Below are positions 43,406-56,831 of a stretch of DNA of 64,000 nt, piece by piece. Source of the DNA: Liolophura sinensis (taxonomy: Eukaryota > Mollusca > Polyplacophora > Chitonida > Chitonidae); the NCBI RefSeq assembly GCF_032854445.1, contig NW_027017955.1, forward strand, positions 682,001 to 746,000, in the 5' to 3' direction. The notes below the pieces were generated by a model, which saw nothing but the letters and a program-made list of their open reading frames with translations, was not told the origin of the DNA and ran no database searches. Within the stretch, counting starts at the first letter, position 1. Every line of letters starts with the position of its first letter. Both the position numbers and the translations under genes were made by a program.

Positions 43406-44190
43406 CCCCCGTGGGGTTTCCGGGGTGATAAAAATAGGACGTCAGTCCTCTAGGCAAGCTTGTCGTAAAAGTCGACTAACCTAGAGCTCTCCTGTGTGAG
43501 CCCGGTGAATATAATAGGCTCACATCTTCCCGGTTGTGTGAGAGGCAACTGGGGAGCGACCTGTTTGCCTTGGGTTGCGACCCGTGATCAACGAGGACGG
43601 GATCCTGGTGGCTGAGGGCGTGTTGGTCTTGCGAGATCCTCACGCCCAACACGTCACTTTGGGCCTTACTTGGGGAGAGACGGGAGGTCGGATGGGCCCG
43701 ATCCGATCAATCGGCTTGGTCACGCCTTTCCTCTGCGTGGCCCCAAAATTTCTCCATAACACCACTCAGTAAAGAATAAATGTTATTTCTGAAATTTTGT
43801 TTGCGGTACTACGTTTTCAGGCGGTGGCTCATGGACCAATCGAGTAGTATGTGTCTGATGTGTGACCTTATTAGCCTAATGGGGTTTGCTTATGGACGTG
43901 GAGTCCTTGGTGCGTTTCCTGGTGGGTAACCCCAGGTTCAGGCATCGCCCTTGTTGGCACTCCGTGGGTGGGGTGGGGAACACGTGGGGTGAATTCGTAT
44001 TATATATTGATTATGTCTATCCTAACCCTTCCAAACCAAATGTATCTAACAAATAAAATAACCAGGTCTTCCTCTCATCCGACTTCGTCGAATGCTGACA
44101 AAAAGAGGGAGTTAGAGGTTTTGTCAGGCTGCCTTGATAATGCGCAGGATACATGGCCGCCTTTCATCGTTCTCTCAACAAGGAGTGAAC
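43406..44190 (+). mobile_element. LINE-B2 head, unit 3
   Basis: 5' UTR plus ORF1 start at 44013; matches unit 1 at the site where unit 2 differs. Confidence 0.8.
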
Positions 44191-44383
44191 AGAATGAATG
44201 AATGATTATGGCTTAACGCCACATCGGCAATATTTCAGCCATATCGTGGCGAGAACAAGGTCAAAAAGTGAGATGGTTAAGGTTTTCGATATAATAATAT
44301 GAACACCAAAAGTAAAACAAAAAGTACAGACATGTTTAAAATAGTATGAAAGAAAAATAAGAGTTAAAACTCGAAAACCAGGG
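44191..44383 (-). mobile_element. Inverted LINE-B 3' UTR piece, unit 3
   Basis: Same 193-bp block. Confidence 0.79.
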
Positions 44384-45290
44384 GTTGTGCCCAGAGGGCA
44401 ATGATATGCACTGACTCGTTGTCTTGCTTATTGGCAATACAGAACAATAAATTTAAAAATCCCTTGATCCTTCAAATTTTAGCTATACAGGAATTAATTA
44501 GGAAGCTAATTAGAAGAGGTAAAGATATTATATTCTGCTGGATACCAAGTCATATTGGTATCCATGGAAACACAGTCGCAGACAGGGAGGCGAAAGCTGC
44601 CCTAAATAAACCCATATCTAAGATAAAAATCCCTTATACTGACATGAAGTCCAATATTCTTAAATATATTCGTGGCCTTTGGCAGGGTGAATGGAACTTG
44701 CAGGTCCATAATAAACTGCATGTTATTCATCCGGTCATTGGCTATAATTCATATACACTTGATATGTCTCGTAGAGACCAAGTCGTTTTAACCAGATGCC
44801 ATATTGGGCATTCTCGTCTAACGCACAATTTCATACTAGATGGGAGCAGTGCTCCCGAGTGTGTTGGATGTGATGCTCAATATGGCATCAAACATATCTT
44901 GGTTGACTGTGTCGACTTTGCCCATGTTGGGCAAAGATTCTACACAGTCAACTCTATATATGATTTATTTGACAGCATCGCTGGCGATGTTGTCATAAAT
45001 TATTTGAAGGCCCTTGGCCTATATCATAAAATATAAAATTTAATTGTCACAAATATCTATAGATAAACAGTTATATACATATAGATTGATTTACACATAT
45101 ACTATAACCCTGGTTTTCGAGTTTTAACTCTTATTTTTCTTTTATACGATTTTTAACAGGTCTACTTTTTGTTTTACTTTTGATGTTTATATTATCATAT
45201 CGAAAACCTTAACCGTCTCGCGTTTTCACCTTGTTCTCGCCACGATATGGCTGAAATATTGCCAATGTGGGGTTACGCCATATTCATTCT
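44384..45290 (+). mobile_element. LINE-B2 tail half, unit 3
   Basis: C-terminal ORF2 frame 44401-45036, same protein as the other units. Confidence 0.82.
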
Positions 45291-45677
45291 AGGTCAGTCG
45301 CCTTTCACGACAAGATTATCTGCAGAGTCTATCGGAGCTGGGGCTTAACATATTTCCACTACACACTGCAAGTAGCTTGGGCCGTGGAAGGCCTAGTCGT
45401 GGAAGCAAATGAAAACTGCGGGCCTGTATTCCAACAAATCCGACCAGGGTGTGGGGACCACCAGGTCCTGAGGAAGGATCTACTTTCCCTATCCCCCTGC
45501 GTGCGGTCCAAATAAATGCATTTATTGCGTCAGGTAGAAACCTCAATCCACCAAATCCAGGTCTAACCTGACGCGTTTGACCATAGCAATGGAGATGAAC
45601 CACGCGAGGTGCATACGGCACGCTCTTTCGTGACCCACCACTTCTGCTAGGTCACGTGACCACAAGTTACTGCCCCT
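45291..45677. other. Unassigned segment, unit 3
   Basis: Same as 13340-13726; palindrome at about 45650. Confidence 0.4.
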
Positions 45678-46247
45678 CCCCCCGTGGGATCTCCGGGGTC
45701 ATAAGAGTAGGACCCCAGTTCTCTAGGCAAGACTGTCGTACGAGGCGACTAGCTTAGAGTGTGGTTCTGGTGAATAGAATAATTTCACAGCCTCCCTGGG
45801 CTTGTCGTACAAAGTGAATAAAAGGGTCAACCTGTTTGCCGTGGGTTGCGACCCGTGATAGGGGAGGACGGGATTCTGGTGCCTGAGGGCGGGTTGGCCT
45901 TGCGAGATCCTCACGTATAACAGTCTACTTCGGTCCTTACTTCTGCAAAGACGGCCGGTCGGAGGGCCCGTTCCGAGGTCACGCCAGTCCGGATGTCCGG
46001 GCATCAACCTTCATATATCTCGATTTCGTATAAATTGACTACTTTCCGTGTTGGACGTTTTTAGTGAGATGTTGGGATGTCTGGACGGTGGTTGCGGGGT
46101 CAATCGACTTGGCCGTTTATAGTTTATTAGCCTGGCGGAGTATGAGCGAAGAATCCACCTTACCGAGGATGGCGTAGAACTCTCTGCTGCTTACCCGCAG
46201 GAGGCGTTCCATCGTATATGTAATGGCACTCCGTTGCTGGTTAAGGT
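45678..46247 (+). mobile_element. LINE-B3 5' UTR, unit 3
   Basis: Carries GTGATAGGGG where units 1 and 2 have GTGATTGGGG; shared with unit 4. Confidence 0.74.
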
Positions 46248-48066
46248 GGTTAAGGTTTTCGAAATGATGGCGAGAACATGAAAAATAAAACAAAAAGTAC
46301 AGACATGTTTAAAATCAGATAAGAAAAAACCAAACAAGTTAAAACTCCAAAACCAGTATATTTAAAAAGTACTATATCTGGAAAGCTATATGTATGTACC
46401 ATTTTATCCATAAATATTAACACATAAACAAATTTATATTTTATGATATAGGCCAATGGTCTTCAAATATTTTATGACAACATCGCCAGCGATCATATAT
46501 AGAGTTGACTGTATAGAATCTTTGCCGAACATGAGCAAAGTCAACCAGGGTATGTTTGATGCCGTATTCTGCATCACATCCAATATACTCGGGAGCACTG
46601 CTCCCATCTAGGATGAAATTGTGTGTCAGATGAGAATGCCCAATACGACACCTCGTTAAAACTACTTGGTCTCTGCGAGACATTTGACGGTCTGCCAGTA
46701 ACCTGCGGATGGTCGTGGGTTTCCCCCGTGCTGTGAGCGGTTTCCACCCACCATAATGCTGGCCGCCGTCGTACAAGTGAAATATTCTTGAGTACGGCGT
46801 AAAACAACAATCAAATCAAAAAAAAAAAAAACAGACATTTTACAATTATAGGCATTGTAGCCAATGACAGGGTGAATAGCATGCAGTTTATTGTGGATCT
46901 GCAAGACCCACCCGCCCTGCCAAAGGCGACAAATACATTTAAGAATATTAGACTTTGTCAGTATACGGTGTTTTAACCAGAGATACAGGTTTATACTGGG
47001 CAGCTTTCGCTTCCCTGTCCACGACTGTGTTTCTATGGATACCAGTGCGACTTGGTATCCAACAGAATATAATATCTTTACCTTTTTTAAATTAGTTTTC
47101 TATGTTTGCCTATTATCTTAAGTATCAATGGATTTTTAAATCATTATTCTGAATTGCCAAAAGGCAGGACTGGGAGTCGCTGCATATCACTGCCCTCTGG
47201 GCATGCCCCGAGGAAACATATGATAAGGCCAGGAGTATAGCCCTGGCCTGTGCAGAAAAGGTAGAAAATGAAGGTGGCAGACGAAGAGAAGTGACCCGCT
47301 GATCTAAGACAGCCGCAACCGCAACCCTGTCCCCATCCTTTGACCCGTCAGTATATATATATATATATATTTATAGTCTATATAATCAGCCTTCATGTTA
47401 GCAAAACTTTGCTCAATAATAAGAGGATTTGTACTTGATTTATTATATTTACGTAGATCAAATATTAGTTCAGGGTGTGGAAGAAGCCAGGGAGGAGACT
47501 CCGGAAAAGACACTGGAGCTATATCCTCTTGCTCCATGTTAGCTCTCACAATATGGTCCCGTATACGCAGATCAAACGGAGGGATCTTGTCAGGACATTT
47601 ATTAAATTTATCTACATATGATGGATTAAAAACACAGCTTAAAGCTCATCCAACAAACCCTGCCTACGAGTTAGTAGCATATTGAAGGCTAAGTTTTATA
47701 CGTCGGTTATATAAAGAAGGCTCATTTTCCTCCACTTATAAACTCTCCACACGGGGATGTTCTAAAAGCACCAAGGCTGAACCTCAAACCTTGGTGATGA
47801 ACAGGATCCAACATTTTAATATACGACTTCCTAGCGGAACCGTAAAAGATGGATCCATAGTCCAATTTAGACCTCACCAGAGAGCGATATAAGTTAGGTA
47901 AAACTGATCGGTCAGCACCCCAATCGATGCTTGACACGACCATAATTATATCGAGAGCCTTTGTACATTTAGCTTGAAACATTTTCATATGAGGTATAAA
48001 AGATAGCTTGCTATCAAATATTAGACGTAAAAATCTTCTTTGTCCAACAATTTTAACCTGTTTTAC
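46248..48066 (-). pseudogene. B3-rev decayed LINE-B, unit 3
   Basis: (TA)9 at 47352-47369; GGCCTGTGC where units 1 and 2 read GGCCTCTGC. Crosses into unit 4. Confidence 0.79.
46686..46832 (+). mobile_element. SINE-like element, unit 3
   Basis: Same insertion, hairpin and A-tail. Confidence 0.74.
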
Positions 48067-48331
48067 GTGGTCATTGTGGAGATTCTGTATTATCCGTATT
48101 GTGAAGCTTTGGGACTAGGCATGTTCACACTATGGGAACAGCTACAGTATATAGCACATAGAACCCGAGCAATAGCCAGTACATATACACCGAAGCGTGA
48201 GTCCGGGGGTCAGTATAACCCGGTCAAACCAGTTTCTCGGCGACAAGTCCGCCTGCATGCGCACGGACTTTTAGTGTTCAACCACTGTGCCAGGTGCCTC
48301 TAAACAACACTTCTGTCACTCTTCTGAAATA

Positions 48332-49144
48332 ATGGATCAGTTACAGATTATCATGGACAGGCTTGGTAAGTTAGATTCTATGGTGACAAGTGAAACACTG
48401 GAAAAAAAACTACAAAACACTGAAGCAAAAATAGTTACAAAGTTGACAAACCTAATTGAGCAGCAGGAAGCCAGAATCTTTACTTTAGAAAAAGAAAATG
48501 ATACCCTTCGGGCAGACATGCATGAATTAAGATTACAACACGAACAAGATCAAGAAGAACTGGCCAGGGTAAACAGAGATATGCGAAACTTAGAAGACAG
48601 GCAGAACGATTTGGAACAATACTCCCCTAAACAAAGTATACGGATTTACGGTGTAGATGGGGATACAGCCACAGAAACAACTGACGAATGTTCCGAGAAA
48701 GTCGTTGACATCTTAACATCCAAACTAAAGCTGTCACTGACGTCTAGCGACATAAGTATAGCGCAGAGATTGAGACCGAAAAGACCTGACTTAAACACAG
48801 AACCAAGGGGTGTAATAGTAAAGTTCATATCACGACGACTTAAAGTTGAAGCGATAAAAAACAGAAGAGCCTTGAAAGGAGCAAACATTGTGATTAAGGA
48901 AGACCTAACGCAGAAAAAGCAGGCTATTTTAAAAGCAGCATCTGCACACCCCATGATTCAATCCGCCTGGTCAAGAGATGGCAAAATCTTCACCAAAGAC
49001 TTCAACGAGGACGTAAGACAAGTGAAATCTACTGACTGCATAGACACTCTCATCAGTCTATCATCCCATACACCCAGAGTTCAAAGACCACGTGACCAAA
49101 GAAGTGGGAGGCCAATAACCAACTCACCAGCCCCTATCAGCTAG
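48332..49144 (+). CDS. Orphan LINE ORF1p-like protein, unit 4
   Basis: Intact, no amino-acid difference from the other units. Confidence 0.7.
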   Translation: MDQLQIIMDRLGKLDSMVTSETLEKKLQNTEAKIVTKLTNLIEQQEARIFTLEKENDTLRADMHELRLQHEQDQEELARVNRDMRNLEDRQNDLEQYSPKQSIRIYGVDGDTATETTDECSEKVVDILTSKLKLSLTSSDISIAQRLRPKRPDLNTEPRGVIVKFISRRLKVEAIKNRRALKGANIVIKEDLTQKKQAILKAASAHPMIQSAWSRDGKIFTKDFNEDVRQVKSTDCIDTLISLSSHTPRVQRPRDQRSGRPITNSPAPIS

Positions 49145-49662
49145 ATAACGATGGCTGCAATGTGAAGGATATATGCTATCTGATAACTCAGTTTGCTCTC
49201 GTAAAGAAAAAATCATCTTAGAATTAATAGAGCATTTTAAGTTAACGAAGTACACAGCTTTAATGTGTCGAAAAAGAAATAGTATGCTCTTCTGCACAAT
49301 AATATCAGAGATAAATATGATGGGTGCGATCGGCCATAAGATCTGTCAAAACCTATCAGCTTTCCCAATATGTATTTTATTCGCCAGAATCCACCTTGCC
49401 TTTTATATTCCATTCTTGTGTATGATCTTCTATACTCATAAGCTATACCCAAATCACAACAGATCACTATATTTAGGAATTATTCCATGTCAGCTACAAT
49501 ATGTGAGTGAGTGAGTGAAAGTTTTAACGTCGCTTTCAACAACATTTCAGTTTTATCGCGACAATAAAACGTCAAGTAGTCGATCTACTACGGATAATTC
49601 ATTTACTATTCGGTCAAAAAAGGACACCAGAAGTCGCATAACAAACAGACGGTAGTTTAAAA

Positions 49663-51132
49663 TCACAGCTTTCCTGCCATACCAATGGTAGAGAGAAAAT
49701 CAAAAATAGTATCACTTTCTACAGAATTGAAAAGTTCTGAAAGAGAGCTCACGTGATAAAAGGAATCTCGTACAGGAGCAAAGTCGCCACAGTCAAGCAA
49801 TATGTGCTTGACTGTGAACCGTTGATCACAAGCAAAGCAATGAGGAGCATCTTCTCCTTTCAACAAATACCCATGCGTAGCACGTGTGTGACCGATACGA
49901 CACCTCCTCAAAATGCAAGAGCGGAGACGATGCCGTGAAAGGGAAGGCGCTGGACCAACAAACTGACGAATATCATGCAGTTTGTTGGTTGTCTGGTCAT
50001 CCCATTGAGCCTGAAACAAGCGCTTGATATAGGAGCAAATAAGTGAACGCAAGTCCGAATATGGAACGTCAGTTTGGGTAGTAACGGAATGCAAAGCCGC
50101 CTTCGCGGCTTCATCTGCAGCAGTATTTCCAGGGATATCCATATGCCCTGGCACCCAACAAAAGACAATGATAAAGTCTTCATTAAGTCGTTTAAACATC
50201 TCCCTGATAGACGGAATGTCTGGATGTACAGGCGAACTAACCCAAATTGCCTGGAGGCAGCAAAGGGAGTCAGAGCAGATGAGAACTCTGCTACCTCCTA
50301 GCTTTGGAATGGACCGAAGTGCGCACAAAATTGCCTTGGTTTCTGCAGTAAATACAGAACAGGAATTTGGAAACCGAGTTGAAATGGTTCTAGGCCCAAG
50401 GACAGCGGCAGAAGCCACGCCATCATCATTCTTGGAACCGTCAGTGAATATGCGGTGATAAAATGGATACTTTGAACACATATTACTAAACTCCTGCTGG
50501 TATACTAAAGGGTTGCTGGAAGAATTCTTCAGGGAGGAGAGCGAGGTATCAACCTGAGGCTCAGGACATAACCACGGTGGATCTTCCTGGATGCGTATGG
50601 GGGTGATAGTATCCAGCCCAAGTCCAGCTGCTTGCACGTGTTCCTGAATGCGGACACCCAGTGGAGGAAAAATGGATGGCTTCTGAGCATATAAGTCTTC
50701 AAATTCCGGATGGAAGACACAATCAAAGGCCGGGTTGGATGGATTGGCTCTAAGCTTGGTGATATACTGTAAGGATGGTTCAGTTCTTCGAAGCTCCGGG
50801 GGAGGCTCGTTTGCCTCAACATACAGACTCTCCACAGGAGAGGTACGGAAAGCACCTAAGCACAACCGTAGGGCCTGGTGATGTATAGTATTGAGTTTCT
50901 TCAACTGGGAGCGCGACGGACCTCCATAAACACTGCAGGCATAGTCTAGCTTAGAACGAATCAGTGCTCGATAGAGCTGAAGTAGGGTTTCGTGATCCCC
51001 TCCCCATCGAGCACTAGAGACAACCTTCAAAATATTAAGCGCCTTTAGGCATCTGGCTCTAAGATAATTAATGTGAGATTTAAATGTAAGGTGGTTATCG
51101 AAGATCACCCCGAGGAATTTTGCCTCCGGCAC
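49663..51132 (-). pseudogene. LINE-A ORF2 RNase H/C-terminal part, unit 4
   Basis: 489 aa. SSSNPL as in unit 1, but Ser, Phe and His at the other three variable sites as in units 2 and 3: a local mosaic. Confidence 0.89.
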
Positions 51133-51152
51133 AACCTTGATGGGAGACCCAT

Positions 51153-52518
51153 CTAAAAATACCTTGGGGTCTTCATGGGGGAAGTACTTCCGACAAAAGT
51201 GTACACAGTCTTCGACTTGGAGAACTTAAATCCGTTCTCCAGTGCCCAGGCATGGATTTTGTTAAGACAAATCTGCAGCTGTCTCTCAATGGTGTGCATA
51301 CCTTTGCCTCGACAAGAGATACCAAGATCGTCCACAAAAAGGGACGCATTCATACTAGGAGATAAAACTCTGGCAAGGCTATTAATCTTACTGCTAAAGA
51401 GAGTAACTGATAAAATGCTGCCTTGAGGAACCCCCTGATCTTGTTCAAAGTAGTCAGATAGGGTAGCCCCAACCCGAACTTGGAAGTGACGATGGTCTAA
51501 GAATTTACGAATAAAGTCAGGAAGCCGACCTCTAAGTCCAAATCCATGCATATCTTTCAGAATGCCATATTTCCAAGTAGTGTCATATGCTTTTTCCAGA
51601 TCAAAAAAGACAGATACGACATGGTCACGATTAACGATACCGTTCTTAATAAAGCATTCTAGACGAACAAGGTGATCAACAGTACTGCGATTCCTTCGAA
51701 ATCCACATTGAATGTCGCTTATCAACTCATTAGTCTCCAAAATCCACACCATGCGATCGTTAATCATCCTCTCCATAGTCTTGCATACACAACTGGTTAA
51801 GGAAATAGGACGATAGTTATTTGGATCGGTAGAATCCTTTCCGGGCTTTGGGATGGGGACAATAATAGCGTTTTGCCATGAGGCAGGAAAATTCCCGGAA
51901 ATCCAAATGGTATTAAAAATTCCAAGAAGCACCCTCAAACAAGGAAGATTCTGGAAGGTGTCGTAAAAGCTGATAGTGGATATCATCTGGCCCTGGAGTT
52001 GAATCATGGGCCTTGCTCAGGGATGCGGATAGTTCATGTAGAGAAAATGTAGCATTGTAGGATTCTTCATTTGAGGATGTAAAATCAAGATAACTTGCCT
52101 CGGTCCGTTCCTTGTCACGCTGGAACTGAGGCAAGTAATTATCTGAAGACGAATGGTGCGCAAAAGAAGCGCCCAACCTATTGGCTATGTCAAGTTTTTC
52201 TGTCAAAGAATTATTCCCGTCTTTAAGATGATTGACAGTGACATTGGATCCCTTGCCTTTGCAGTGGATCATATTCCAGACTTTTGACATAGGGGTACGA
52301 TGATTAATCTTAGAAACATAACGTTTCCAAGAGTCACGTTTGGACTGTTTGATAGTCCTACAAGCTTTAGCTCCAGTACGCCTAACATCGTCTAAATTAC
52401 CGGGAGATGGTCTACATCGGTACACGCGCTCAGCACGTTTCCTGAAACGCCTAGCTCGTTTACAGTCCTCCGTGAACCACGGTTTCTTAATACAGGGAAC
52501 CGCACAAGATTTCGGGAT
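51153..52518 (-). pseudogene. LINE-A ORF2 reverse transcriptase, unit 4
   Basis: Core 51153-52007 (DLEKAYD kept), N-terminal frame 51913-52518. Confidence 0.86.
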
Positions 52519-52651
52519 ACATTTGGAGGATACATTTGGAGGCTACATCGATTAGCTGATCCGAGAATAACTGGATAGGATCAACTGCATCAAGAAAAAG
52601 GTCGCTAGTAAGTGTTTCACCACACAGAACAGCAAAGCGGGGCCAGTCTGC

Positions 52652-53345
52652 TTAATCATAATTAAAGCGTGGAAGGGAGGAAGATACCGGCTCCTCAAGG
52701 GTAAGTATGGTGGGGAAGTGGTCGCTTCCGCACAGATCATCATGGACGCTCCAGCTGAATTCCGATCTTAGCCCTGCATCAGCCAGAGCTAAATCAAGGA
52801 TCGAATAAATGCCCTTTGCAGGATGAAGGTAAGTATGTGTGCCATCATTTAAGTCGCATAGAGAGTTATTAGATATAAAATCCTCCAATACAGAGCCCTT
52901 CTGGTTACGTTTAGAGTCACCCCAGAGAACACTATGGGCATTAAAGTCACCCCAAAGAAGGCACGGTGTAGGTAATTGATCACATAGATTTTGCAGCTCT
53001 TGTTGGTGAAGAGTAGAAGAAGGTGGTATATAAATACAACAGATTGTTAATACTATACCCAGTATGATACGCACTGCCACCGCCTGCAAATCGGTGTTCA
53101 GTGCCATTTTATTGTGTATTACACCCTGCCTAATCAAAAGAGAAGAACCCCCTGATGCCTTTTCCATTCGTAGACGTGACAACAGCGTGATGACATACAT
53201 AACCTCGACATTGATAACTAGGATCAGTCAGAGTTTCCTGCAAGTTAAAAGCTATAGGACTGAGGTCTTGAGCTAACATCTGGAGCTCTGCGAGGTTATA
53301 CCTCAATCCTCTACAGTTCCACTGTAAGATCTTTGTAGTAGCCAT
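52652..53345 (-). pseudogene. LINE-A ORF2 endonuclease, unit 4
   Basis: Same broken frames and protein as units 2 and 3. Confidence 0.86.
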
Positions 53346-53354
53346 TATTAATAT

Positions 53355-54498
53355 TTATTTACTCTTTTTCTTTTTTCTGGACTTCTTATACATCGCTGCC
53401 CTACGCTCAGCAAAATCCTCCTGTGACAACGTTATCAACATCCTCTGCTTTTTAGCCTTGTCAACTTTAGAGTCTCGTCGCAATGTGCGATAATACGACC
53501 CCACGGATGTTGAGACAGGTACCAAGACCTCATCCTTGCCATTGGTATAGGCAGGCAAGTCTTCGGGTGCATCCATTTCCGAAAGAGATTCCTCCATATT
53601 GGATTCTCCACCAGTCCTAGACATATCAGATTGCTGAGAGCTTCCCTGAGGATCAAGGCAATGTGCTATATCTCTAGTGTCTAACTGTGACATTGTAGAC
53701 GGGTCAGGACTGAACGTGCTACCCCATAAGGACGGGCTCTTACCAAGTGCACCTTTGGAGGGCATCACGCCACTGGATTGCGTCTCCTTAATGCAGGATG
53801 GCGTTGTATCCGAAATTTCTGACGATCAAGAGGTAAGGAGGAATTCGAGATTTGACTCATACCGACAACCCACTCCGGGCTATTTGATGTCTGAGATGCC
53901 TCGCAAAGGCTCTGGGGCCCACCTACTGCTGGCGATTCGCTTAACTTCCTTACCTTATTTGTAGCACTCTCCAGCTTCCTCGTTGTCAGCAGCAGAGTTA
54001 TCCAAAGTCCCTTTATTTTGTTGACTGGAAGGAACAGACTCGGCAGAAACCCCAATTTCCATATCATCCCGCAAAGGTTCTACACAGTCAACTCTATATA
54101 TGATTTATTTGACAGCATCGCTGGCGATGTTGTCATCAATTATTTGAAGGCCATTGGCCTTTATCATAAAATATAAATTTTAATTGTCATAAATATCTGT
54201 AGATAAACAGTTATATACATATAGATTTATACATGTGCTATAACCCTGGTTTTCGAGTTTTAACTCTTATTTTTCTTTTATACGATTTTAAACATGTCTG
54301 TACTTTTTGTTTTACTTTTGATGTTCATATTATCATATCGAAAACCTTAACCGTCTCGCGTTTTCACCTTGCTCTCGCCACGATATGGCTGAAATATTGC
54401 CGATGTGGCGTTAAGCCATAATCATTCATTCATTCATTCATTCCATATCATCCCCATGTCCCTGACTATAATTACCATCATCATCTCCTCGACCTTCA
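53355..54498 (-). pseudogene. LINE-A ORF1 remnant, unit 4
   Basis: Open piece 53355-53768; the upstream frame has a private Val to Ala (SPAVGG). Confidence 0.63.
54071..54440 (+). mobile_element. B0 LINE-B insertion, unit 4
   Basis: Longer tail as in units 2 and 3; private T to C at about 54372 (CTTGCTCTCGCC). Confidence 0.87.
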
Positions 54499-55089
54499 CC
54501 CCCGTGGGGTTTCCGGGGTGATAAGAATAGGGCCTCAGCCCTCTAGGCAAGCTTGTCGTAAAAGTCGACTAACCTAGAGCTCTCCTGTGTGAGCCCGGTG
54601 AATATAATAGGCTCACATCTTCTCGGTTGTGTGAGAGGCAACCGGGGAGCGACCTGTTTTCCGTGGGTTGCGACCCGTAATCTCCGAGGACGGGATCCTG
54701 GTGGCTGAGGGTGGGTTGGTCTTGCGAGATCCTCCGCTTTGGCCCTTACTTGGAGTGAAACGGGAGGTCGGATGGGCCCGGTCCGATCAATCGGCTTGGT
54801 CATGTCTTGCCTCTACGTGGTTCCAATTGCCTCAATAACAGCATATCGTTTGGCGAACAAATATTATTTCTGAAATATCGTTTGTAGGACTACGTTTTGA
54901 GGCGGTGGCTCATGGGTCAATCGAGTAGATTGAATTTAACCTGTTGGTATAAATCAATCTGTTCGAGTATACCTCATATGGAATCCTTGGTGCCTTTCCT
55001 GCTGGGTATCCCCAGGTTCAGACATCGCCCTTGTTGGCACTCCGTGGTGGGTGGGGAACATATGGGCTGAATTGTATATACATATTGCC
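54499..55089 (+). promoter_or_regulatory. LINE-B1 5' UTR, unit 4
   Basis: 13-bp deletion shared with units 2 and 3; hairpins kept. Confidence 0.7.
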
Positions 55090-56451
55090 ATGTCATCTAT
55101 AAACCTTAATTCGAATGTTTTAAATCTAAATACCAGGTCTTCCTCTCAGCCGATTTCAAGCGCTGACAAAAAGAGGAAATTAGAGGTTTTGTCGGATTCG
55201 GCTGATAACGGACAGGACAGCTGGCCGGCCTTTATCGTTCTCTCAACAAAGAGTGAACAAAAGCCGGCCTCCAAAATTCATCCATTTGTACTGAAAAGGG
55301 CCCTGCAGGGTTCAGCAGGTACATTAAAAAACGTCAAGAAATTACGATCCGGAGACATTCTTATTGAATGTTTCCGGAAACAACAGTCCATAAATTTATT
55401 AGCTTTAAACAAAATAAATGATATTCCTGTGTATACATCCCCCCATAACTCCCTGAACAGCTGTCAGGGAATTATACGTGACAGAGATCAGGATATCATT
55501 GATCTATCAGAAGAAGAAATCTGCACTGAACTGAAGTCACAAGGTGTTACCAGAGTGAAACGCTTCAATATGAAGAAATCTGGTAACATCATTAAACTAA
55601 ATACATATCTTCTCACCTTCAACAGTAAATCTATTCCGTCATATATTTACATTGGCCCGTATAGGGTTGGTGTGGACTTATATATACCTAACCCAACACG
55701 TTGTTTCAAGTGTCAAAAGTTTGGCCATGGCAAGGGCCAGTGTAAAAATAAACTGATTTGTTTCCGGTGCGGCAGCGAGGGTCATGATGGTTTCGACTGC
55801 AGCAGCACAGCAAAGTGCTGCAATTGTGGTGGAGATCACATGGCCTCCTCTAGGGACTGCCCACTTTTTGTAAAAGAAAAACAAATAATCACAATAAAGA
55901 CTAAAAACAATATATCATATCAGGAGGCCCGGAAATTGGTCTCCCCTCCTAACATTTCACTGCAGACTTCATTTGCCAATGCGGTCAAGCGAGTAGCATC
56001 TGTTGCTACTCAAACATCAATGACTTGGCCCATTGGAAACCAGAAACCATGTCTTATTTCTGTTGAACCTACTGTTCGACCTGCTTTTAATACGTCCTCA
56101 ACCCAGACTGCCTCAATACAACAGATCAAACCAGCCAATAACACTGACCAACCCGATATTCCTAAACCTAGTCAACCTAAAAACAAAAATGTGTCCGAAA
56201 ATAAACCTCAAAATAAAAACAATAAACCTAGTAAACCCAGTGGCCCAACAGAGCGTCCCTCTAAGGCCACTGGGGACCCTGTCCAAACTTATAATAAATT
56301 TGGACCGTTGGAGGACGTTGGTTTTTCAACATCAGATTCGGATGTGATGGATACATCACCCGCACCAGGGAGATCTAACAGCCGATCTCCCAGGATGGGT
56401 CGTCCACGGTCCAAACATAAAGAAAAATCTCCTATACGTCTCCCTCCGTAA
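55090..56451 (+). CDS. LINE-B1 ORF1, unit 4
   Basis: Intact 453 aa, same protein as units 2 and 3. The stop now reads TAATC, so the overlapping ORF2 start is gone. Confidence 0.9.
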   Translation: MSSINLNSNVLNLNTRSSSQPISSADKKRKLEVLSDSADNGQDSWPAFIVLSTKSEQKPASKIHPFVLKRALQGSAGTLKNVKKLRSGDILIECFRKQQSINLLALNKINDIPVYTSPHNSLNSCQGIIRDRDQDIIDLSEEEICTELKSQGVTRVKRFNMKKSGNIIKLNTYLLTFNSKSIPSYIYIGPYRVGVDLYIPNPTRCFKCQKFGHGKGQCKNKLICFRCGSEGHDGFDCSSTAKCCNCGGDHMASSRDCPLFVKEKQIITIKTKNNISYQEARKLVSPPNISLQTSFANAVKRVASVATQTSMTWPIGNQKPCLISVEPTVRPAFNTSSTQTASIQQIKPANNTDQPDIPKPSQPKNKNVSENKPQNKNNKPSKPSGPTERPSKATGDPVQTYNKFGPLEDVGFSTSDSDVMDTSPAPGRSNSRSPRMGRPRSKHKEKSPIRLPP

Positions 56452-56831
56452 TCGCGATATACGACAAAATTATACAGTGGAATTGTCGAGGCCTTAAGGT
56501 CAATTTTATTGAAATAACACAGCTTGTTCAATCATTAAATCCTATAGCCCTGTGTCTTCAGGAAACTCATTTGAAAACATCTGACAAAGATAAAATAACT
56601 CTTAAAAATTACTCATTATACAGTACGTACTCTAATGAAGAAGATCGAGCTGCAGGCGGCACCTCTATCTTCGTCAATAACAATGTTATTCACAGCCCTG
56701 TTGCTCTGGATACAGAGCTTCAGGCTGTGGCCGTTCGTGTTTCATTATGTGAAACAATCACATTATGTTCAGTGTATATTCCCCCGAACATTTCTTTGTC
56801 AGCTTTGCAGTTACATAATTTAAAAGAATGA
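56451..56831 (+). pseudogene. LINE-B1 ORF2 truncated endonuclease without start codon, unit 4
   Basis: Same reading frame as in the other units, but the ATG is ATC. The next in-frame candidate starts at about 56571, after the QWNCRG and QETH motifs. Confidence 0.86.

Larger units (their letters stand above)
31952..47926. repeat. Macrosatellite unit, copy 3
   Basis: Length 15,975 bp. The left half is almost identical to unit 2. The right half carries its own variant set, shared with unit 4, including one extra A in the A-run near 42890. A private change converts Ala to Val in reverse transcriptase motif A of LINE-A. Confidence 0.97.
49503..54498 (-). mobile_element. LINE-A, unit 4
   Basis: Close to units 2 and 3; shares one Ser codon (SSSNPL) with unit 1. 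Confidence 0.87.
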